A stretch of DNA of 38,167 nucleotides from Candidatus Hodarchaeota archaeon. Lineage in GTDB: Archaea; Asgardarchaeota; Heimdallarchaeia; Hodarchaeales; Hodarchaeaceae. Below the pieces are notes generated by a model. It was not told the DNA's origin, made no database searches, and saw only the letters and a program-made list of their open reading frames with translations. The translations under genes and the position numbers were made by a program. Positions 17,801 to 24,590 of this stretch are shown piece after piece; the stretch's first letter is position 1; each line of letters opens with the position of its first letter. The DNA is taken from contig JAEOTM010000037.1 of NCBI GenBank assembly GCA_016839815.1, positions 1 to 38,167 of the forward strand, given 5' to 3'.

Positions 17801-18178
17801 TAGCATTATTGGTAATCGCCCAATGTATGCGACAATTACTTCCTCTTCCTTCTCAATTCCCGCATCTACATATACAGGACGCATTTTTAAATTTAAAGGA
17901 GCAGAATAGATTAAATTTCTCACACGAGCTTCCATGGGATATATAGTTCTTTCAGAACCATCAGCCTCCCTCACAGAAGGCTCTCCAACCTCAATTCCTT
18001 CTAATTTTACATAAAATCCTTCAATATCAGGTTCAATTTTAGGTCGTTCTTGAACTATATCATTTAGCTTTTTATCAACGAACTCATTGAAGGAGTAAAG
18101 GTGTTGTCTTACTAATCCAAATTCATTATACAAAGATTTTAGAACTTCCCACTTATCATCATTAGCCAATTGTTCCAC
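14807..18178 (-). CDS. rpoB: DNA-directed RNA polymerase subunit B (Rpo2), unsplit
   Basis: Second-largest polymerase subunit, 1123 residues in one chain; in some euryarchaea it is split in two. Landmarks in order: GGYFIINGSERVIVTQEYL, the central CPNETPEGPNCGLVKNLA, RPAGQNFIVAIL and QGYNIEDAIILN, DKFASRHGQKGIIG, NPHAIPSRMTVGQI, GGLRFGEMERDCLIGHG, and a C-terminal zinc ribbon with CESCG and CSICG. The start is GTG at 18178 with GAGGT about 8 bp upstream. The downstream neighbour is secE rather than the large subunit rpoA1, which is unusual for archaea. Confidence 0.97.
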   Translation of the reverse strand: MEQLANDDKWEVLKSLYNEFGLVRQHLYSFNEFVDKKLNDIVQERPKIEPDIEGFYVKLEGIEVGEPSVREADGSERTIYPMEARVRNLIYSAPLNLKMRPVYVDAGIEKEEEVIVAYIGRLPIMLKSNSCLLHNLSTEELTRLGEDPEDPGGYFIINGSERVIVTQEYLVSNRVLVDEGRKGSSTTAVAKVFSTVAGFRSLVSVQRRKDGRLLVNFFSVPRPLPLAVLIKALGITIDRDIANLVSNDPELIQELLPTLREAAEIVDQEEALDFIGKRVAVGQTRQYRILRAKQVLDNYLLPHVGKDASYRKQKALYLAQMALKVIKLNLKRIEADDKDHYANKRLKLAGEMLTSLFRVAFHSLYRDIKYQLEKGARRGKLPNLRVAMRADVITERIRHALATGNWVGGKAGVSQLLDRTNYMSTYSHLRRVISPLIRSQAHFEARDLHATHWGKICPNETPEGPNCGLVKNLAMQAYISIGTPDEPVKEFIYQNCKAVPVSESIDHQGVQILLNGNLVATTREPFETFSIIRNARRTNKLYHEINLAFFEENHIISINTDEGRVRRPLIILDPSDTSGQPAVPRLKMGHIEKLRKGDIKFSDLLKEGVIEFLDAEEEENSFISMTLDEIESNHTHVEISPSAILGICASIIPYAEHNQSPRNTYEAGMTKQALGLYASNFYFRTDRRAHILQAPQIPLVGSKPMEVIGFNDRPAGQNFIVAILSFQGYNIEDAIILNRASVQRGLARSHFFRSYVGEEKKYLGGQEDRFEIPQKGVRGYRAKEVYRHLSEVDGIIEPEIEVGGGDILVGRTSRPRFLEEYIELDSFESATPQRRETSLAIRHGEKGIVDAVILTETSEGSTLVKIKVRDQRVPELGDKFASRHGQKGIIGNVVPQSDMPFTEEGIVPDLIINPHAIPSRMTVGQIIECMSAIVACYEGKQIDATLFESPDPEDIADKLRNLGFHPYAESVMYDGMTGQKLPARIFIGPTYYQKLHHLVADKIHARARGPIQILTRQPTEGRAREGGLRFGEMERDCLIGHGAALLLKERLLEESDKTEIFICESCGVIATWDRKKDQTYCSICGTVDTGIYKIAISYAFKLLLQELMALTIKPQIVLADSTY

Positions 18179-18576
18179 AAGATAGACCTCTTCTAGTCTT
18201 CGTTTGGGTTTATTCTACGAAAAAACAAAATAAGCGTAGAGAATTGTATAAATCAACGTTACATTCAATAAAACACATAGCTCTAACCATATTGGGTACA
18301 TTTTATAGGGAAAGCTACTCAATGCTGATTTTTTATGATAATTTTGACTATCATTTACAGGGCTTATCAACGAAGGCAGATAGAACAACTTTACTAAGAA
18401 TTTATATTAGCTGTGAATTATTTTTCCAAAGAAAGAAGTTGGGATGTGGGTACTAGATTTATCCATTTATTCACAACAATCACAACACACTAAATTCTGA
18501 GAAAAATCATCTTATAAAAAACCTAAGGCACCAAATCAACTTTTTATATACCTGAAAAGAAGGATGGTATCTATAT
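18179..18576. other. Divergent intergenic region between rpoB and the DUF92 gene
   Basis: 398 bp, AT-rich. It holds the rpoB promoter (a T-rich TATA-like stretch at about 18222-18236 on the minus strand) and the DUF92 promoter at its right end. A 70-codon open frame inside has no recognisable features and is not called. No RNA gene was seen. Confidence 0.5.
18541..18551 (+). promoter_or_regulatory. TATA box of the DUF92 gene
   Basis: TTTTTATATAC is centred about 30 bp before the ATG at 18577. Transcription about 26 bp downstream of its centre would make a leaderless mRNA. Confidence 0.5.
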
Positions 18577-19473
18577 ATGAGCATAATAGCTGATTATCTT
18601 TTACACGCTTTATTTTGGGGAGTTATATTTAATTTTCCTTTGTTATTTATAATAATAAAGTTAAAACTACTTACAGTTCCAGGAGGAATAATAACGGGAG
18701 CCACAATTGCTATTATGATGTATATGATTTCACCATTTCTTTGGTGTGCTTTATTACTCTTCTTTCTATCATCTTCAATGATTTCCAAACAAACCTCACC
18801 CCAAAAACAGTTAGTTACTGCAGAATTTTCTAAGGATTCAACACGTGACGCCATTCAAGTGTTATCAAATAGTTTACCAGCCTTAACATTTGGAATACTA
18901 TTTTTAGTGGTCGATTTCTTTCCAAAAGTAGAAAAAAATGGTAATTTTTCTTTCTTTTCGCTTTCTGCATTAATGTTTGCCGCATTTGCAACAATAGCTA
19001 CTCATAATTCAGACACCTGGATGACAGAAATTGGTATCAACACAAACAGCATTCCTAGATTGATAACAAATCTCAAAAAGGAGGTTTCAAAGGGTACAAG
19101 TGGAGGGGTAACAATTAAAGGTACGTGTGCCGGATTACTAGGCTCTATGGTAATATCATTTGTTTATCTAGTTTATGTAATTCTTAATTCGAATTTAGAA
19201 GTTATGAGAATCTTTTCTCAATGGGTTCTTCTTATTCTAGTGGGGACAGTGGGGGGATTAACTGATTCTCTTGAAGGAGCAACCATCCAAGGATTGTATT
19301 ATTGTGACCATTGCATGAAAGTAACGGAGAGAAGCACTCACAGATGCGGAAATTCTACAAAATTTCTTAAGGGATACCGTTTTGTGACAAACGATCTTGT
19401 AAACACAAGCTCCGCCTTCATTAGTGGCATATTAGCCATTATCGGATATATATCAATTGAGATACTTCTGTAG
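18577..19473 (+). CDS. DUF92/TMEM19-family membrane protein (VTE6-like prenyl-phosphate kinase family)
   Basis: 298-residue polytopic membrane protein. Family motifs are clear: ATHNSDTWMTEIG, KGTSGGVTIKGT, GGLTDSLEGATIQGLYYC, a Cys/His cluster YYCDHCMK...HRCG, and FVTNDLVNTSSA. The family includes plant VTE6, which phosphorylates phytyl phosphate; an archaeal geranylgeranyl-phosphate kinase role is therefore possible but is inference. Hydrophobic spans are at about 8-30, 35-65, 95-110, 120-140, 180-205, 212-230 and 275-297. It is apparently a single-gene unit with its own TATA box. Confidence 0.85.
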   Translation: MSIIADYLLHALFWGVIFNFPLLFIIIKLKLLTVPGGIITGATIAIMMYMISPFLWCALLLFFLSSSMISKQTSPQKQLVTAEFSKDSTRDAIQVLSNSLPALTFGILFLVVDFFPKVEKNGNFSFFSLSALMFAAFATIATHNSDTWMTEIGINTNSIPRLITNLKKEVSKGTSGGVTIKGTCAGLLGSMVISFVYLVYVILNSNLEVMRIFSQWVLLILVGTVGGLTDSLEGATIQGLYYCDHCMKVTERSTHRCGNSTKFLKGYRFVTNDLVNTSSAFISGILAIIGYISIEILL

Positions 19474-19509
19474 CTAGTTCCCATCATTCTGATATCGACG
19501 AATTATAAC

Positions 19510-20637
19510 CTAATCTATAATGATATTATCATAAATTTGAAATGGACGTCTTTCAAGAATGAATCTTACCGCATCAACACTTGTTTGTACTACTGGACTA
19601 ACAGACTTCGATGAGGAATATCCAGCCAACCGAGTTTTGAAAAGACATTCCATGAGGATTCCTAAGGCGATATGAAAGTCAATTGTTATTCCTTCTGGGT
19701 AGTAATCAGACAAAGATAACCCATTGTATGCACATGTATGATCATAACCTTTACAGAATAATTCGATGTCTGAAACAGTCTTATCAAAGTTTTGTGTCAA
19801 GGAAAAGTCATTATAAGCAAATTTTGAGAAAAAAGTACCGATATCCTCCGCCCTATCAACATGGCTTTCTCTATCTAAATATGCTGGATCAATTAGGTAA
19901 ATAATTATATTATCCATCCTAATATCTCCTGTATTTTCGAGCGGTGCTGTTGATTCGTAGAACATTAAATTACCAGGGTGAAAGTCACCAAAACAATGAG
20001 CACCCGCCGTACTGAGACTCATTTGCTTCAATGGGTGTTTAAACAAATAATTGAGCTCATCACGATCATTTGGAGTAATATTTAGACCATTCAAAGTTTC
20101 CGTGATAAGATGCTGATATCGATCAAGACCCACTTTTTGTTCGAAGAGTCCATGGATGTAGGGAAGAGCACTACCAGCCAGAAAAAGTTTTTGTGGCAGA
20201 TCCAGATCGTTTTCAAAAAACTCTGTGGGATTGGATAGACCCTCATAGATTAGTAACGAGTGGGCTTCTGAAAAATATAGTAAACGAGCGGTTTTGAGTC
20301 TATTATTTGTTTTTAAAAGATCTGCTAACCATGCCGCACCATTTGCTTCTTCAATTGCCGCATCTGAGTTTTCATGAAATTTAAATGCAAGATCTATTTT
20401 GAAATCTCTATTCTGAAGCGCATCATTAACTGTTACAGTCATTAATTGCAATTCTTTTCTTTTTCCCAATCTCCTACCTAATTCTAAATTTGAAAGACGG
20501 TCAACGGGAAAAAAAGCACCCGTCTTATCTCTCAAGAGTTCTTCGAGCTGTCTTAAAAAGTATTTAGATAATACTCGAAGTAACTCAAGCTTAAGCTGTT
20601 CTTCGGCGAGTATGTCAGTAGCCATTCGATGAAACAC
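19510..20637 (-). CDS. Aminoglycoside-phosphotransferase-fold small-molecule kinase
   Basis: 375 residues with a protein-kinase-like (APH/choline kinase) fold: the beta-3 lysine in DLAFKFH followed by the Glu of IEEANGAAWL, catalytic loop CFGDFHPGNLMF and metal Asp in YLIDPAYLDRES, then HVDRAEDIGTFF. The usual HGD of the loop reads FGD, but the catalytic Asp and the Asn of HPGN are kept. The substrate is not identifiable; nothing points to antibiotic resistance. The start is GTG at 20637 or, equally likely, ATG at 20625. The promoter region holds an inverted repeat around a TATA-like core. Confidence 0.82.
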   Translation of the reverse strand: MFHRMATDILAEEQLKLELLRVLSKYFLRQLEELLRDKTGAFFPVDRLSNLELGRRLGKRKELQLMTVTVNDALQNRDFKIDLAFKFHENSDAAIEEANGAAWLADLLKTNNRLKTARLLYFSEAHSLLIYEGLSNPTEFFENDLDLPQKLFLAGSALPYIHGLFEQKVGLDRYQHLITETLNGLNITPNDRDELNYLFKHPLKQMSLSTAGAHCFGDFHPGNLMFYESTAPLENTGDIRMDNIIIYLIDPAYLDRESHVDRAEDIGTFFSKFAYNDFSLTQNFDKTVSDIELFCKGYDHTCAYNGLSLSDYYPEGITIDFHIALGILMECLFKTRLAGYSSSKSVSPVVQTSVDAVRFILERRPFQIYDNIIID

Positions 20638-21043
20638 CCGAGAAAGAAAGAATTACTAGCGAATTAATTTTAAACTACTAGTAATACAACTCTGAAGTGG
20701 TATAAAGAGGGGATATTTTTTGTGTATCAACCGTCAATTCCTATTACGTAAATACCTAACCCAAAATTAAACTTTAAAAGGAGTTCCCTTAATTGAATAA
20801 ATGTGGTGAAAAATTGTGATAAATAGCTGGGATCGTTTTGTTATTCCTTCTACATCAACCCGCTAAAAGGAAATCACAGTTTATAATTATACAAACCAAT
20901 TTATTTGACTTATTCCGTAATAAGCCTGTTCAGAGTAAGTACGCTTTTTATCATTTTGATTTTTTAGGCAGTCATTGCTTTTTTGAACGAATGAAATTTA
21001 GAATACGGATCTCGAGCCAAATAAAAAATCTGAGGAGAAAAAC
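20638..21043. other. Divergent intergenic region between kinase gene and valS
   Basis: 406 bp. Besides the inverted repeat near 20652-20685, it holds only AT-rich sequence and the valS ribosome binding site at its right edge. A 71-codon frame at 20838-21053 overlaps the valS start and has no features, so it is not called. Confidence 0.45.
20652..20685. promoter_or_regulatory. 8-bp inverted repeat flanking the kinase gene's TATA core
   Basis: ATTACTAG at 20652-20659 and CTAGTAAT at 20678-20685 are perfect inverted copies 18 bp apart. Between them lies an AT core (TAAAATTAATT read on the minus strand) at TATA distance from the kinase start. Candidate operator. Confidence 0.4.
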
Positions 21044-23626
21044 ATGGCATTAAAACCCAAAATCAAGAAGAAAAGATGGAAAGCAAGTAATGAAAGAGAG
21101 ATTATCCAATATTGGGCTGAATCTGAAACATATAAATTCAGTAAGGATTCAAAAAAGCCTGTTTACATCATTGATACGCCTCCTCCTTATGTCTCTGGCC
21201 GAGCACATCTAGGATTCGCAATTCACTATGCCCAGATCGATATGATTGCACGGTATTATCGAATGCTGGGTCATAGTGTTATTTTTCCAGCTTGTGCGGA
21301 TCGGAATGGATTACCAGTAGAGGTTAGAGTAGAACAAAAACTCAATAAATCCATGCATGAGATGGACAGAGAAGATTTTCTACAAATATGTAAGCAAGAG
21401 CTAGATATAGCAGAAGAAAATACCATTCAAGTTATGAAATGGATGGGACTCTCCTGTAATACATTCTATGGTTCTCCAGAGATTTATTATCAAACAGATT
21501 CTCCTCAATATCGGTTCAATACCCAACGAACATTTATTAGAGCTTGGAATGAAGGGCTCATCTCAAGAGCAGCCCGTCCCAATAATTGGTGTATTGAATG
21601 TGGAACAACTATTGCTGATGCAGAGATTGAATATCGTGATGATGAATCATTTTTACACGATATCATATTCGAAGTAGAAGATTCTGATGAGACCATAACT
21701 ATTTCTACAACAAGGCCAGAACTAATAGCCACATGTGAATTGATTATCTTTCACCCAACTGATACAAGATATACTCATCTTGAGGGAAAAAACGCGATAA
21801 CTCCCCTGTTTGAGAAAAAGGTACCTATCCTGAAACATCGGGAGGCAGATCCTGAATTTGGAACAGGAATCATGATGATTTGTGCATTCGGGGATAAATC
21901 CGATGTAAAAATTCTCCGCGAAGAGGGTATTCTCAATCCAAAAACAGCTATTGAAGCTGATGGACGATTAAATGAAGTGGGAGGAAAATATAACGGATTA
22001 TTAGTAAAAGAAGCACAATCAGCTATTATCGAAGATTTAAAAGCAAAAAAGATACTCATTAATTCCACACAAACAAAAAGAAGAGTACCTGTGTGTTGGA
22101 GGTCTAAAACACCCATTGAAATAATTGCCATGGAAGAATATTACCTTAAACAGCTGGAAGCGATTCCTGAAATAAAAGAAATTGTTGAACATATGGATTT
22201 CTTTCCCAAATCGAATAAAATAATTCTAGATAACTGGATTAACGCAATTAATACTGATTGGGCAATTAGCCGACGTCGTTTCTACGGAACTTCTATTCCT
22301 ATTTGGTATTGTTCAGAGTGTCAAGCACCAAATGTACCTACAGAAGAAGAATTAGATCGCTATTACGATGCGTGGAAAGAACAATCTCCTATAAAAACCT
22401 GTACAAAATGTGGAAAATCTCTTAAGGACGCTCAAGGGGAAGTTCGAACATTTGACACTTGGTTTGATTCTTCTATATCTGAATTGGCTGCATGTAACTT
22501 TGGAGGAATATTCTTTCAAGATAAAGGGGCAAAATTTTTTGAAAGTAATTTCCCCTGTTCTATTCGACCTCAAGGAAAGGAAATTGTCAGAACATGGTTA
22601 TTTTATACCATTTTAAGATCTTATCATCTCTTTAAAAAACCTGCATTTAATCAGGTATGGATTTCAGGTCTAGTGAGAGATCCCTATGGTGGAAAGATGT
22701 CCAAAAGCGAAGGGAACAGTGTGGATCCTCTTCTATTCCTGCAACCTCAAGTATTACCAAAAAATACTCCAGATACTTTACGTCCTGACAGAGATAGTTG
22801 GAAAGAAGTCGCAAAACTTGATTCTTCCCCGAAATTTTCTGGAAAACAAGCAAATGTGAACCTTTACTATGGAGCTGATAGTGTAAGACTTACCTCATGT
22901 TTACAAGGAAGCCATGGGTCAGATATTCGGTTTTCATTGTCAAAACTTGATGGAAATGCAAAATTTATCACGAAATTATGGAATATTTCCAGATTCATTT
23001 CCATTTTTCCTTTCGAGGAGAGACCCAAAAAACTAGAACCAGCCGATGAGTGGCTCTTATCCAGCTTGGACGCTCTTATAAATCGCTGTTTAACTGGTTA
23101 CGCAAAATTAGATTTTTCTGTACCAGCAGAAAATCTCTACAACTGGGTTTGGAATCTATTCGCTGCGCATTATATTGAACTAGTTAAATCTCGAGCATAT
23201 GGGGAAGAGAATATGTCAGATAACGTCATAAAAAGTGCTCGTTATTGTCTACATACCTCTCTTCAGGTTATCCTGAAATTACTGGCTCCAATTACCCCAT
23301 TCGTGACGGAACAAATTTATCAATCACTTTATAATCCTGAAAGCAGTATTCATCTTGATTCTCTACCACAACCAGAGAATTCTAGATACGAAGAACTCCC
23401 AGAGACAGAGGATTTACTCACATTCGATTCATTAATCTGGAAAGCCAAAAAAGACGCCGGTTTATCCTTAAAGGAACCAGTTAAACTTGCTTATATACCA
23501 AACACGTTAGGTGTATTTATGAATGATCTTAAAATTATGCATAATATTGAAACAATCAAGATAGGTACACCTGGCAAGTCTACTAAAGGATTAATCACGA
23601 AAAGTGACTTTTCAATAAAAATCTAA
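21044..23626 (+). CDS. valS: Valyl-tRNA synthetase
   Basis: Class I synthetase, 860 residues. The Rossmann domain begins PPPYVSGRAHLGFAIHY; the HIGH motif reads HLGF (residues 55-58). The editing domain shows STTRPELIATCE and FGTGIMMICAFGDKSDV, which is ValRS type. GKEIVRTWLFYTILRSYHLF and KMSKSEGN (about 551-558) follow, then an insertion of about 40 residues before YYGADSVRL, and the helical anticodon domain (KLWNISRFIS, then ITPFVTEQIYQSL). GAGGAG upstream of the ATG at 21044 fixes the start. A zinc protein follows after 22 bp. Confidence 0.93.
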   Translation: MALKPKIKKKRWKASNEREIIQYWAESETYKFSKDSKKPVYIIDTPPPYVSGRAHLGFAIHYAQIDMIARYYRMLGHSVIFPACADRNGLPVEVRVEQKLNKSMHEMDREDFLQICKQELDIAEENTIQVMKWMGLSCNTFYGSPEIYYQTDSPQYRFNTQRTFIRAWNEGLISRAARPNNWCIECGTTIADAEIEYRDDESFLHDIIFEVEDSDETITISTTRPELIATCELIIFHPTDTRYTHLEGKNAITPLFEKKVPILKHREADPEFGTGIMMICAFGDKSDVKILREEGILNPKTAIEADGRLNEVGGKYNGLLVKEAQSAIIEDLKAKKILINSTQTKRRVPVCWRSKTPIEIIAMEEYYLKQLEAIPEIKEIVEHMDFFPKSNKIILDNWINAINTDWAISRRRFYGTSIPIWYCSECQAPNVPTEEELDRYYDAWKEQSPIKTCTKCGKSLKDAQGEVRTFDTWFDSSISELAACNFGGIFFQDKGAKFFESNFPCSIRPQGKEIVRTWLFYTILRSYHLFKKPAFNQVWISGLVRDPYGGKMSKSEGNSVDPLLFLQPQVLPKNTPDTLRPDRDSWKEVAKLDSSPKFSGKQANVNLYYGADSVRLTSCLQGSHGSDIRFSLSKLDGNAKFITKLWNISRFISIFPFEERPKKLEPADEWLLSSLDALINRCLTGYAKLDFSVPAENLYNWVWNLFAAHYIELVKSRAYGEENMSDNVIKSARYCLHTSLQVILKLLAPITPFVTEQIYQSLYNPESSIHLDSLPQPENSRYEELPETEDLLTFDSLIWKAKKDAGLSLKEPVKLAYIPNTLGVFMNDLKIMHNIETIKIGTPGKSTKGLITKSDFSIKI

Positions 23627-23648
23627 ATTCTACAAAGGATCAATCGAA

Positions 23649-24011
23649 ATGGTTCAGAAAAAAGATAAAAAAAATCCTGATTTATCTAAAATGAGTCAAT
23701 TACTACTATCGGGGGCGACAATGTTAGGAGATTCTTGTCCTGATTGCGCTGTTCCTCTATTTAAAAAGGAAAACGATATTTTCTGTCCAAATTGTGAAAG
23801 AAAAGCTGTTTTCATTAAAGATAAGGAAGAAATTCGTAAAATCGAACAAAAAATCTCTTTGGGAGAGGCAACTAACCAGCTCAGAGACGTATTGACTGGA
23901 AAGATCACCCTATTAACCAATTACTTAGCTTCTGTTGACACCCCAGAGGAAATCAACGAGATCGTAGATATTATTGGCAATATACTTGACATTCTACAGA
24001 AAATATCTTAA
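23649..24011 (+). CDS. ZNRD2/UPF0148-type zinc-ribbon protein
   Basis: 120 residues: MSQLLLSGATMLGDSCPDCAVPLFKK, then FCPNCERK, so one Cys4 zinc ribbon of the archaeal UPF0148 family related to eukaryotic ZNRD2 (SSSCA1/p27). A C-terminal helix pair follows (about 75-120). Function is unknown in archaea. It lies 22 bp after valS and is probably co-transcribed. Confidence 0.85.
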   Translation: MVQKKDKKNPDLSKMSQLLLSGATMLGDSCPDCAVPLFKKENDIFCPNCERKAVFIKDKEEIRKIEQKISLGEATNQLRDVLTGKITLLTNYLASVDTPEEINEIVDIIGNILDILQKIS

Positions 24012-24041
24012 TCAGAGAGAAAAATATGGGCTTATTCTTGG

Positions 24042-24392
24042 TTATCGTGACTGCAATACTTGAAAAAAGTGGATAATCTCTTCTTGAATTTCATTTCTGA
24101 GTCTGATAACATCATTGACTTCAATGGGCTCAGAATGCTTAATGGTAATATTTAATTGTACAACATTGCCAATAACCTGGACATTTTCAGCCTTCACTGT
24201 GAATTCTGTATCAAGACCTTTAATAATCAAAGAAATCGATGGTGATGGAATCTGAATTCTTACATTTCTAATTACTCCCACCATTCGTGCATCACTATCA
24301 ATCACAGCCTTACCTATCAGTTGACCAGGAAACACCAGTTCGTATAATTCTAAATCAATGTCTATAGGTTGTTTTGTCATTATCCATACCAT
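24042..24392 (-). CDS. PRC-barrel-like small protein
   Basis: 116 residues. The middle part, GKAVIDSDARMVGVIRNVRI followed by a strand-rich stretch ending VQVIGNVVQLN, resembles a PRC barrel, a six-strand fold found in archaeal cell-division and other adaptor proteins. A short helix (NDVIRLRNEIQEEIIHFFQ) ends the protein. ATG at 24392 or 24380. It is convergent with the zinc-ribbon gene and divergent from aglB. The specific role is not known. Confidence 0.6.
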   Translation of the reverse strand: MVWIMTKQPIDIDLELYELVFPGQLIGKAVIDSDARMVGVIRNVRIQIPSPSISLIIKGLDTEFTVKAENVQVIGNVVQLNITIKHSEPIEVNDVIRLRNEIQEEIIHFFQVLQSR

Positions 24393-24590
24393 TTACTCTA
24401 TTTGATTAACTTTCAAACCTTTCTGAGTAAGTTTTCCAGTCCATCTTGAATGTTAAAAAATTGTGTCATTAAATTATTAAAATATTGCAAAAGGGGGCCG
24501 AATGTAAAATACTCAACCCATCCTCGATCAGATGAGGTTTTTTCTGACCCTTACGACATAACTGAATTTCAACATCCAAGGTGAAAACAA

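Noticed and set aside
18244..18456. 70-codon open frame between rpoB and the DUF92 gene
   Set aside because: It begins near the rpoB promoter and has no ribosome binding site, domain or composition typical of the neighbouring proteins.
20800..20860. Box C/D guide-RNA-like words (GTGATAA) before valS
   Set aside because: No D box at suitable spacing and no paired C'/D' boxes.
20838..21053. 71-codon open frame upstream of valS
   Set aside because: It overlaps the valS start and ribosome binding site and has no recognisable features.
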